A DNA stretch of 54,678 nucleotides from Lingula anatina (lineage: Eukaryota; Brachiopoda; Lingulata; Lingulida; Lingulidae), in NCBI RefSeq assembly GCF_001039355.2, contig NW_019775565.1, positions 1-54,678 on the forward strand, in the 5' to 3' direction. Positions 20,801-34,155 of the stretch are shown here, piece after piece. Every line of letters begins with the position of its first letter. The first letter of the stretch is position 1. The notes under the pieces were generated by a model. The model did no database searches. It was not told the DNA's origin and saw only the letters and a program-made list of their open reading frames with translations. Both the position numbers and the translations under genes were made by a program.

Positions 20801-23800
20801 AAAATGTCGTAGGCTCTCCCACTGTTTTATTCTTAAGTTCGCGATAATAATCTGTTATCTATTTTACCTGTTGAATAGCGTTCGCGGTAGGCCTATGGCG
20901 AAAATACATGTACTATCATGTTCTATATTATCGGAAGCGGAACAAAAACGAGACGTGGTTAAAACTAAAAACTAAAAAAAATCTCGAAGGATAAAAAAAA
21001 CTTTTGCTACTAAAATCATTTTTAAAAAAATACTTTAAAAGATTACATGTCCGTCTTCTTGGGTGATATAGGTGCTTTTCTTTTGTTTCCAAAGAATGGA
21101 TCAGTTTTAATGAAATAACCAAACCAACAGTTCTTAGAAATATTGTTTTGTTGATCTCAGTAGTTTCTACTTACTCATCACTTGCAAAATAAATGAATAA
21201 GAAAAGGGCGAATGTCCAATATATAATTAAGGCATTCCACATTAAGGCATAAGACACAAGTACCTGTACAGATACTGATACATGTAGGCCTATGTAAAGT
21301 GCAAAATGTTTAGGAAAAGGTAAAGAGAAAAAGAATGATTAATATTTTCTTATGTCATAGGCCCGTTTTTACCCAAAATTTTCCGGAAATCCCGTTAACC
21401 GACAATACAGGTACAAGGTGCTTTCGTATTCTTTGTTTCCTTCATTTTTTATAGCCCCGGGAATAAAATACGATCTACTGAGTCAGAAGCAACACGATCT
21501 CCTCGCCATCTATCGGCTGCGCCGCAAACGAGACTTAAAGGACTTCCTTGGCCAGGCAAGCAGCGTGGTTAACAAGACCCAGAGCGGTTTAAGCGACTTC
21601 AGTAGCGCCTTGGACAAAGCCCAGAGTCAGGCAGAGAAGTTGGGCAATGGTATGTGCACAGTTTAGATACTATATCGCTACTTAAAGTGCGTCAGTATAC
21701 GGGGTAATATTAACCATTATATCATTACAGCTACGTAAATTTCGCTGCAGGCAGGGTAATTGGCACGCTGAGTGATCAGAGGTTCGTGGACACTCACCAT
21801 CACTAACTGTTTCCATAAAATTACCCACTGTTGTCAGACAACTTCAAACACTCGTGATCCTTAAAATCGGTTGTGTAAATTAAATTGCAATTAATTGATA
21901 AAATTAATCGCTGCTTCTTAATTGATATTAACTGGGAATCTGACACGAGTTCATTAATTAATGAAGCAATTAGTTCACGATTTTTAATGTAGTAGGCCCG
22001 TTTCAAGATGACACAGGAATTTATTTGTGATGTCTGTGTGTGTAATGTTTTAAAAAAAATATATATATATATATAAATTGATGAATTAATTTAAGTTTTT
22101 CATTTTTTATATTATGAGCAGTGGTTGGAAAGATTAGCCCAAGTCTAGGTAACAGTATCAGTCAAGGAGCCGGCAATGTCATCAATAAAGTACAAGAAGG
22201 TAAGATTTAGAAATAATATGATCAAAGTTTTCAGCTGTCTATTATTAACTTTAAAGAATGTTTATTATGACATGCCCTGAAAGACACGTAAATTAACTAG
22301 TTGATAGATTAATAAATTAATAAATGAACATATAGATAAAAAAGGTGATTTTTTTAAAAAGTAAAGAAGGAATGGGACTACAAGTAAATAGGTTTGATTA
22401 TACATTTGAATATATAAACAAAAAGGACTTGGTTCAAATAAAAGGTTATGCACTGGACTCAGATCATTAAGTGAATGGAGTCTTGAAATGTATAAACTCT
22501 ACACTGTGAGTACTTAAATTACCCCTTAGTAAAGGCATTCACCTTATTTTTTTCACTAGTTGAATTTCAAACCATCCTATTGGTGTTAGCATTTAAAAAT
22601 ACTGCTGCTATTTTTCTCAAAAATATTTTATCAGCTAACACTTGGTCTTAACTTCTTAGAAAACCAACTGACACTTGCATTGTTAGCTACACAGAACAAT
22701 GCAAGCAGCTGAGACAGGGTATATTTATATAGTGATAAAGGTAAGACATTGACAGGTGACACTGTGTTCTATGTTGTCAGGTGTAAACCAGGTGAGTCAA
22801 GTGGTGGATCAGGTGGGAGGAGCTGTCAACAACATCAATCAGGCTGTGAATGGTATGGTAGTCTTGATTCTTTTCATTTTTATTAACCATCTTTCTCTTT
22901 CTCTCCGATCCCCATCTCTCTATCTCCTGTTTTGATTTTTCCTGTTTTTTCCCTCCCTTATTTTCTTCCTTGAAGTTCTCTGCCCCCTTTCTTTTGTTCA
23001 TTCTTTCTTTCTTTTGTCTTTTCTTTTTCTAAGCATGAGGTGATGTATAAAGATGGCAATTTGAATTATTTTGGATTTTCGAGATATATTCTTAATAACA
23101 TAACTGATTAAGTTTGATTGATTGTGCCAAAACAAATAATTATTTCTTTATCATTACGGACTAACATTAAAAAAGGTTCATATTAACCAGTTGGTTTTTT
23201 TTTACACATATTTATACAAGTTTTATATATAGTACCCATTTGCCCTTTTTTTTGTTAATTTAATACATATCTGCCTGTCATTTTTTCCAGGAAATGGCAA
23301 AACAGGAAACCAAGCTGTTGATACTCTTGGTGCTGTTAACAGCATTGTGCAGTCTGTACCAGGTAGGTTGTTATAGGGGCACACAATCAGTCCCAAACTT
23401 TAAACAATGTAAATTAATAGTGAACAAAAATTGGTTACTTTTTTGTTATTTGTTTGAAGATTGCATATGTAGGTTTTTAACTTGCCTTTTTTTTTTAAAG
23501 TCAGAAACATTTTGTGTAATATCTTGGACTGGATTATATAGTTTTTTCTAGCTGTACAAATCAGTTGATATGCAGACCGAACAATGCAGTCAAAGGTAGT
23601 CCAGATGATTCTAAAATAATTGTACTCACTTCACTTTTGAGTAATTTTCTTTGATTTTTGTGGGAATCATAATTTAGACTAAATTTTATTGCTACCCAAC
23701 TTAGCAATTGGACAAAGTAAGTTTGGCTCTGCGTTGGGTGGAGCAGCCCAGGGCGCTATGGCGGGGTTCCAAATTGGAGGACCATGGGGTGCGCTTATAG

Positions 23801-24102
23801 GGGGCGCTCTTGGACTGCTAGGAGGTCTGTTCGGGGGGAGCAGCAGACAGTCAGTGAAAGTAATCAAGGAGGAACGAGGTATGGTATGAATAAAAGCAAC
23901 AATTTTGTGAAAAGATAAATTTATGGAACTTTATCAAATATCCATAACTTTGTACAATTTTTTTCAAAAAATATCTTATTCCATTTTATTAAGATACATG
24001 ACCTGCATATGAAGTGAATTGGTTATCAACAAAGTGTACATTTATAGTTCAGCACTTCTTTGGCAAAACATTAATAAAACATTTCAAGACTGAATACCAT
24101 TC

Positions 24103-24172
<70 letters not shown>

Positions 24173-27100
24173 ATTTTTATTTTTACATGAACTATCCCGT
24201 TATAGACAAATGTCCAACAGTGAAAGAAACCTGTCAGAATATTTCCAATCTATTGAATTACTTCATATCATGTATATAACATACACTTTATCAATATTTT
24301 GTATTTCAACTTTTATAAAACAAAGCTCCATTAGTACACATATATTTATTATATTAATATATATTATTTGATATTAAACTGTTTTATTAAAGACAAGGTT
24401 CCACCAGTGGTAGAATGTCCACCAGAGAATATTGTGGTTCTTGCTGACCGAGGGGAGACCACAGCTGTAGTGGACCAAACAAATGCTCCAAACTGGATTG
24501 ATCCACCTATAGCACAAGGTAAGGGAGAATACCTTTTTTATTTTTAGTCAAATTGTAAAACAATTTTAGCCAACTTGAAATGAAATTGAATTTTTTTCTG
24601 GCAGTATTTTATAGCCGTGTGTGTGAGTATGTGTGTGTGTGTGCGTGTGTGTGTGTGTGTGTGCATGTGTGTGTGTGGGTGCATTCTGTTAGTCCATATT
24701 TATGCATTATTCCTTATATTATGAGCCCAAATATGGCAGAACATTCTCTATTTTTATTATATTTTTTTAGAAAGCCAAGAAAAAGTTGGCTGTTGTAACA
24801 CATAATCAAGTAATCCTCACTTGAGTTGAGCTAGATTTAAATACTGTCATGTACAGTACCATATATCTGTGTTGGATGAGTTTTGATATTTTACGATATG
24901 AGCAGTAGAGTGTTACACATGATATGAAAGACAGTCTCCTCCATTACAGACAACCAAGTGAAAGACGGTATTCCTGCGACGTTAATTGGTATGAAACCTG
25001 GCTCTGCATTTCCCGCTGGCACCACACAGCAGGCGTACTTTGTGTCAGACCCGGCAGGGAACACTGACCAGTGTACCTTCTCTATAACTGTCATAGGTAG
25101 GATTTTAGGATGGACAGCTAACAGACCACTAGTTTTATTTCACTGTGTTAACAATTAAAGAGACACATCTACAGGGGTTTGACACTCTAAAAATTATTGA
25201 AATAACTTGCAGTCCTACAGTATATTTTATAATAATGTATGTAATGTTATTATTTTAAAAAGATCAAGATTACTTGGGCAACCTTATAGTTGGTATGCTA
25301 AAATGAATATATATGTATAATGTAAAAAACACTGTATAATGACTGTGTTAAATGCTGTACAGTGTAACTGTGTTTCTGAAACGACTTAATAGTTTGCATA
25401 ATAATGAAGGCAATAGTGATAATGATACTAATAAAGGTAATAATGAATTCTATAATGATAATATATCATAGTATAATATTGCTATAATTATTTAAATTAT
25501 ACTGAGTTGTATAAATATAAACAATGTATTTAACAGTACCCAGGTGTGGTCCTCTTGGCCCCACCAACTATGGCACCTGGTGGTGTCCCAAAGGAGATAT
25601 AGGTGGCGCCAGATGCAAGATAACCTGTCTGCCAGGATTTGAAGTACGCGGAGCTCAGGAACAGACTTGTGAAGGGAATGGTGATGACACAGGCACATGG
25701 ACAGGAGGACCGACCGAATGTGTTGGTAATGTAGACTGTGTATTATTTTAATGATTATTAGTTAAACTTATGAGTGAGTACTTGTAATGTCACATACCAA
25801 TTTTTCATCATTTCTTGTGAAAGTAGGGTAAAACATGAATTGTTTCTAAAGAGATTAAATGAGTCTTTTACCCATGAGATATAACTTTTTGACCCTTTCT
25901 GAGAAAGCCTTGATTGTTTGATATAATGTATAAGATAACTGATTATGGCACACTTCAGAGGGGGGGGGGGGGGGGGGCTGAGCACAGCCTTCTGTAATAT
26001 TGTAATCTCTATTACAGCCCGACAGTGTGAGTCTCTCACAGAGCCTCCTAATGTGAATTTACAGTGTACATGGAACTACACCTACAACTAATATTGTAAT
26101 CTCTCTTACAGCGCGGCAGTGTCAGTCCCTTACAGAGCCTCCTAATGTAAAGTTACAGTGTACAGGGAACTACACCTACAACTCTGCCTGTGCCTATGGC
26201 TGTGAGAAGGGGTACGGACCCACCACGGGGGCACTGACCATTAGAATTTGTACAGTAGATGCTCTCGGTCAGATGTTATGGACAGGGTCTGAAGGGACTT
26301 GTAAAGGTAGGATCAGGATTTTTGGTCTGTAAACATATGTATTCTGAACTGTCCAGCAAGTGGATTTCAAAAAGGATATTTGATAAAGGATTATTTTTTC
26401 TTTTCTTATTTTTTTTATTTGTGAGTTCTTGGACATTTATAGTGGTGTTCAAAGATTTTAGGTTTTTTACAAATCTCTACATGTTTAATTGTTGACTAAA
26501 AAATGGCTTATTTTCAAAATTAACTTTATGATAAATCATTTAAATAATTTTTTTGATTACACTCAACTCTTCAAACATGCAGACAATTGATATTTGAAAC
26601 AGATCTAATTCTATGATTTCTAGTTACTGAATCCTCTAAGTTATATTGTGAAGCTTTGTGTGTGTTTTTCCCCCAGACATTATTTGGGATGCTGCTGATC
26701 TACCACATCTGACTTGTTTACCTGTTGAAGAGTAACATAATGGTATAAGTCTCTTATTTCTAGACATTGAGCCTCCTAAGCTACAGTGTCCAGTGGGGGT
26801 CATCACCAAATATCCAGGCAAGGGAACAACAAAGGCCTACATAACATGGCCATCTATAAACGCCACAGATAACTCAGGGGAGGTGGTGTCGCCAGTCCTG
26901 ATGACGGTGAATTTCCCACCAAATCGTAAATATGATGAGGGATATTATGACATCAGATATGCGGCCACTGACTCTCAGGGGAACAGGGCATCATGTGTTT
27001 TCTCTGTACGTGTGGCTGGTAAGTACCCATACCTCCAGAGAATAAAAATTTCCATGATGACCATTTGTTAATTAATTAATTAATTAAGTTTGTATATATA

Positions 27101-30100
27101 TTTATTTATTTGTGTATTTATTTATTTATATAATGATGTAATGACATGAGCTATATTCTGTTATTTTTTATAATTTCAAATTATTAATTTGTTATCAATT
27201 TACTTAATATTTCACATTTTGTTTTTGAGCCTTTAATAATAATAACTTACCCTTTCTAATTAACATTTATTATGATTATAATTATTATTGTAAATCAGTA
27301 TTAGTGACATGTCCTTAACTTGACATCAGTGAAGTTTCTTAGGCTGAAATTATTGTTATTAGTGATACAATAGAGAAAATAATGTATAGTAATGTAACTA
27401 GAGAACTCATAGCAGCTCATCATTGATGAACCAGATATTTAAAATCCTGATCTTATTTTTCCATAATATTTGCTTTTCAGTAATCTACTGCAGACGACTT
27501 ACCAACCTTCCTCTGGGACGTATTGATTGTACTGGTCTGAACTATGGCTCCACCTGTAGTTTTAGCTGTGGTCTAGGGTACGCTTTAACAGGTAGCAACA
27601 GGACTGAATGTGATATGAACCCTGATGCTGATGAAGTAGACATACAGAGAGGACTGTGGACACACAGCATGCCTTCATGCAACTGTAAGCCACCTTTCAA
27701 AGTTAAATTTGAGAACTATTTGATGAATTTTTGCTGTTTTAAATCTTATGTTGAAACTAGTGTAAGTGTTTGAAAGGTATGCTTGAAAGTTTTAAAAGAA
27801 TTAAAGAAGATAAAAGGGCATTGTTGCTCACAAATTTCCCCTTCATGTGAGAGCTGCAGTTCTTATTTGGAACACCAGCATACAGACAATTGATTGTAAC
27901 AAATGAAGAAATGAAAGGGGTAATTGTCTTGAATAGATTAAAAAGTACAGTTGTTTCTAAATAGAATAAATGTATCTTGTACTGATGTGTCTTGACCTTA
28001 CATCAAAATACGTTTTAAAGTCTTAATTAATATGTGAATTAAGTCTCTTTTTTATCATCATGACACAGAATACAATCATGGAAAACACATTTATAAATGA
28101 ATAAAGTAATAAATAAACATAAGAAAACTCTAATAAAGGAACATCACTGAGGAAAACCTCACCTATTCCAGCTCTCACCTGTCCTGCCATTCCATCTCCC
28201 CAACATGGCGCCACAGTGGATGACTGTTCTGCTAAACAGTTTGGTGAATTCTGCAGCTTCACTTGTGACCAGGGCTACGACCTGATGGGGACATCGTCCA
28301 GGAGATGTCTGGCTAGGATGGACGCCAGAGGGCGCTCACAGTCGTACTGGGATGGCGTGGACAGCACATGTGACGGTGGGTGATTGGCTCCATGGTATCA
28401 GTCAGGATACATGATGATATACCAGGGAATGGCTTCACAGATAATATTTAGACTGATAGTTGCTGTTAATTTATGAATGTTGTTTTTCAGCTATTTTGAC
28501 CCAATATAAGTCAACATAGTTGTTTATTCAGATACAGTTGTGCATCTATTTTAAGAAGAAAATGTTATTGTGTTGGGCCAGACAATCAATTGCTTTGTTG
28601 TAGAAGACATTTAGGGACTGAAAATTAAAAACAATATTGTGATATTAGAATTGTAAATCAAATATGGCAGTAACTTTTATTGGGTAATAAAAAATCCCAG
28701 ATAGATGTTTAATATTACAGTAATTTTTTAATTTATCAAGTTCAACCATATTTTAGTCCGAACCTGCAAGACCCTGTATCCCCCGACCCATGGTCAGAAC
28801 ACATCCCACTGCCCCCGCCGTCCACTCTACCAGACCCAGTGTGGGTTTAAGTGTGACCGCGGGTTCAGAATGCTAGGGGAACCCATTAACACCTGTCTTA
28901 ACACTGGGAGGTGGAAGTTCTCAGAACCAACTTGTAGAGGTACAGTATAAATATTTCAGTGTATACATGTAAGTACGTACTTATAATTACAATATAATGC
29001 TGGTCTTAGTCCTTGTATAAAGTAGAACAGATCATTGGACTTATTATAGTCAGAGAAATTCTGCTGCTTTTCTGTAACAATTAAAGTCCAAACCCCAAAA
29101 TAGTGATATAATATAATATATAAATTCTGATGGTGTTCAGAATCCAAAATTCCTAATATGTTCAATACACTTCACATCACAAAGACATCTTAATAGCTAA
29201 AGATATAAAGTAAAGTATTAGCCATGTCTGGGTCATGCTATAGAATAAGATGAATTTCACATATTCATGCTGATGCCAGTTATTCAATACGCGGAGTTCT
29301 TACAGAGTATAGTTCAGTTTCACAATTAGAAAAAAGCGTAGTATGGAGTGACAGTGACTCCTATAATTTCAGCCAAGCTGTGTGACTCCTCTCTGCTGCC
29401 TGCACCACAGAATGGCTACAAGAGTGGCTGTCCTCACACCAAGGAGACGGTGGGTACTGTATGTACCCTCCACTGTGACCAGGGCTATCAACCCACACTG
29501 CCACGCAGAGTGACCTGTGTGGACAGCGGTCAAGAAGTTGGACAGTGGAGCAACAGCTCCTTTGATTGTAGACGTAAGAAGTATTGGATTTTTGTGACAT
29601 TTTGGTAACCTTTTACCAGCTAGTGTGTTCCATTTACCAGTAGTGGGGACAATTTTTAACATTCTGAATCACTGTTATTATCTTTGCCAACAAAAGAATT
29701 TAAGCTGAAAGCCCCAGTTTTTGCAACATTTAGACAAACTTTCTGATGCACAGTAAAATCATCTACAACTGTAGGACATCCCACACAAGTCTGCACCTGT
29801 GCCATATTTTATAGGCACATGAAGGAGAAAGAAAGCCAAAATATGTACTAGTTACTCCATGCACATATTTATTATTTTGTGTGTACTTCTTTTCTTTCTA
29901 TGAGAAAAAATGTCAATACTATCAATACTACTGTCAATACTATCCAACCACTGAGGGTTCTTCTGTTCAACTCCCCTGCATTCAGTGAGTGTGTTTTTAA
30001 TTAGTCTAAGAGAAGATTCAGATCCACTATATATTCATATGTAACACCTTACTTCCAGCAATTCAGTGCCCCGCCCCTACCATAGCTGGCAATGGCACAG

Positions 30101-30744
30101 TTCAGAGGTGTTTATATCAAGGCTATCAGACGGATGTGTCGTCTCCTCAGAGGTATGGCACCACGTGTACCTTCCAGTGTGCCAGAGGATACACAGGGAT
30201 TGGGGTCATGGCACAGGCATGTCAAGCCACAGGGAAGTGGGATTCCAGCCAGGCACAGTGTAAAGGTACAGGACAGTAACTGTTAATTTGTGAAGGTTGA
30301 CTACTAATCTATTGCGTCATTGTGGGTCAGATGGACAAGAGACTTTTGTCTTTATGCTAAAACCAAATATTGGTCTTAAGTTCTTTTCTGGAATATGACT
30401 CACATTATTTATATCTAGGTCTTTTTAAAATCTTTTCAGACCCCTGTAACACCTTTTAGCACACCCCCAGCCAGTGGTGTAAATTCATGAGGTGACCCCA
30501 GCCTTTTTGAATTTTTAAGCTTTATGATCAGTGTAATGTTAATATTTCATTTTCATTTCCTGCCACCAGATGTCACCCCGCCCCAGTTAGAGTGTCCCAC
30601 AGACCGCGTGTTGTTTGCAGAGGCTGGTAGGAGAGATGTGGTGCTGAACTGGGACTGGGAACCTATATGGGTAAATGCCTTTCCATTGCCCTTATATTTA
30701 ATAGAATTGTTTATCAAATAAACATTAAATAAACACAGTACATA

Positions 30745-30784
<40 letters not shown>

Positions 30785-33700
30785 AATTATCAATTAATTT
30801 TGGTTACTTAAATTAAGTTTGGCTTCAGAAGAGACTCATAACATAATTAAGTTTGGCTTCAGAAGAGACTCATAACATAATCTATTTAATCTTATCATTT
30901 CAGGCTAAAGATGGAGACAGTCGTATCCCTGCAGTGTTGGTAGAGATCAATTCACAGTCCATCTCTGGAGTAAAACCCCAGCTGTTGTCAGAGGGAGACC
31001 ACGTCTTCACCTACCAGGTCACTGATGGTGCCGGACTGAGAGCCGCTTGCAGTTTTAAAATCCAGATTAAAGGTTGATATTTAATTTAGCTATAATGGAT
31101 GTTTTATTATTATTATTATTTTTTTACAATCAGATGCACTTAATTTTAATGTAATTATTAAATTATTTGTATTTTGTATTTATAGTTACAATTCTCTTTT
31201 GACAGAAAATATCTTTTACTTGCAGCAAATGAAAAATAAATGATACCATTAGCCCACTCTATACATTTTAATAGCAATTAAAGCAAACCTTTTACATCAT
31301 GTTACATTCAGATGCTAGAAGAAAAAAATCTTGATCATTTATTTATTAGGAAAATTAAGAAAGTTACGTCTTGGAAGGAATGTTTCCAACATTTTTTAAA
31401 TAATAAATTTCAGATGTTATGATACAGTTGTATAAGACACAATTATCAGGGTAATACATTTTTAATTTCTAACAGTCACCAGGTGTCCTCCCTTGGCTCC
31501 ACCATCGCCACCTTTTGGTGAGTTAGAAAACTTGGTTGGCCAGGCAACATGCAGTCATGCCACCTATGGGACAGTTTGCAAACAGGGCTGTAAACCAGGC
31601 TTTGATTTCATTGGCCAGACAGCTCTACGCCGCTGCAGACGCGCCACAGATACCACCACAGTTGGGTATTGGGACGGTGTGGTGGGAAAATGTAAACGTA
31701 GGTAGAATTAAATATGTTTAGACAATTTTTGAAGAGGTATTTCAAGACCTAATTACAATGCATGCTGCCATGAACTTTACCTTGAGAGTGTACACTTCAA
31801 TTAAATGATTGCATTATGTAGCAAGTGTCATAAGTTTTAACTGTTTTTCATTTATTTGTTCACATTTAGCTCGGACATGCAAGGTACCTTCCGTACAAAA
31901 TGGATTTGTTAGTGGTTGTCCAAGCAACGAATCATTGGTGAACAGCGTGTGCTTGTTTAGCTGCGACCAAGGTTACCGTGGACCTAAGGGAGCGAAAGAG
32001 GTCAAAAGAATGTGTCAGGGAGATGGATCATGGAGCGGGGATCATCTTGTATGTCAAGGTAGTCATTTAGTAGAATACTAAGTTACAAAGATATTAACTT
32101 GTTATTTTAAGGTCACATGAACAGTTAGATAGCCTTCATTGTATAACAGTGTCATAGAAGAGTGAAGATACATATATATAGATTAGATGCATATTATATA
32201 ATTGTCAATTTTGGGTGATGTCTGCTGTACAGCTGGATATGATTATGATCTTAAACCCCATTTCAGATGTCAGCTGCCAGGCAACCTTTTCTCTTCAGCA
32301 TGGTACAGTCAGTCCTCCATTGTGCCAGCAGGGAGGGGCAGTGCGCTACGGGACCACGTGTGTCTTCACGTGCGATAATGGGTACATACAGCATGGATCT
32401 TACGCTGCACAGTGCATGGACTCTGGAAGCTGGAGCACAGCCAGGAAGACAGCATGCACAGGTAATGGATTAGGACTTATTTGAAATAGAAAAAAAAATG
32501 GCTGAGATTTTTTCAATTATTTTCAGATAGAAAAATTGTGATTATGATAATAAAATCAATATTTCATCATTAATGTCTTCAGACAATGAGCCTCCCCAGT
32601 TTACTGCCTCATGTCCACGCTATGTTGATGTCACTGCACCAAGTGGTCAAGTGACGGCTTCCGTGACATGGACGGAGCCCACGGCAACAGACAACTCCCA
32701 TAATGTCACTGTGAAAAGGTACTATATATATATATGTTGACTTCTTGTGGCATGGTTTTATTTGGTACAACTGGAATTTAGTGGAAATTAGTTAAATGTC
32801 TTATCCTTTTCCATGTGTTTGCAGTTGTGATCAAGTGAAATACTTTGTGTATTGATATAATGATTCACAGCTTGATGTCAATTTTTCAGACAGGTAATTT
32901 AGTCATATGTTATAGACACCTGTTATAAAAAATCATGCATTTTATTTGAAAGCTGAAACAAGCCTATTACTGAAAAGGTTTTGCATACAGCCAAAATATA
33001 TGTAGTGTTCTGTTTGTCCAATTTACATACTTAGACTTTTTTATAAAATATGTCTTTAAAACTGAATCAGCGGTATATTTTGGCATCATTTAAGTCACAT
33101 TCAATTGGATATCTGGCAAAGCTCACATTCATTTGAAATATCAAACATGAAAATGATAAATAATAAAAGTAATAAAAAGAAATGAAAACTTAAGAAAATG
33201 TCCAATCACCTTCCAGACAAAAGGGTCACAAGTCACCAGGTGGCGTATTTCAAGAAGGAACAACCAGAGTGACCTATATCGCTACTGATGGTGCGGGACT
33301 CTCCTCACAGTGTGATGTGTATATACGGGTTGAAGGTACAGTTTTTCTTTCAAAAAGATTTTTATTACAATACTGAAACTTGTTTGAGTAGTGAGAGAGA
33401 TTGAATCTATTAAAAGTTAATTCTGAAAAGGACTAAAACACCAGTTACATATATTTATACTGTGTACTTGTGAGAGTTAAAGCCAAATTGAGGAATATTG
33501 TAATTTTTTTTAGAATAATTGATCAGTATTATTAATTAATGGTTTGTAAATGAATAGATTTCTGATAAGTATCCATGCAGTAAATTGCTTGAAATATTTA
33601 TCCATGTAACTTATTGATTTCAAGTTCACTTATGATTTTTAATATAATCAAAGTAACGCGTGCATTTTCATCATTCAGTGCGTAAGTGCCTCCCCCTCCC

Positions 33701-34076
33701 GCCTCCACTACATGGAGAATATGACCAGTGCCAGGGTTTTACACCAGTAGGGGGCACCTGCAGCTTCAAATGTAATCTAGGTCACCAGCTTTCTGGGTCA
33801 AGAGTCCGGACTTGCCAGTACTCTCCTGTTACTGACACTACCAGTTGGACAGGCACAGAAACCAAGTGTGAAGGTGGGTTAATAGGAATAATTAATGATA
33901 ATATGATAATTAAATGTACAAACAAACTGGCAGCTTGGCCAATTAACTTGGTCAATTAACTTGCCCATTATGCTGTGAACAAAGCAAAGACACCATAAAG
34001 AATGGGCCCAGCCAGGGCGTTTTAAACATGGGGTCTGGGCTTTTTATGCATAGCACTAGATTTGGTCCGGGCCTTT

Positions 34077-34155
<79 letters not shown>

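Larger units (their letters stand above)
19828..21736 (+). repeat. Duplicated segment 1, right copy
   Basis: Repeats 17918-19826 almost base for base and then continues into unique sequence. It lacks exon 1. It contains second copies of exons 2 and 3 and of the MITE (20602-20772). Confidence 0.95.

Noticed and set aside
19545-23878. Resemblance to a viral class I fusion protein (furin site, helices, hydrophobic Gly-rich segment)
   Set aside because: The order and spacing are wrong (the hydrophobic part comes ~110 residues after the site), it is split over five symmetric exons, and the rest is ordinary CCP/HYR/EGF. I see no viral gene.
26676-26763. Possible small exon after CCCCCCAG at 26676
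   Set aside because: The frame has no module cysteine and no good donor before the real HYR exon at 26764.
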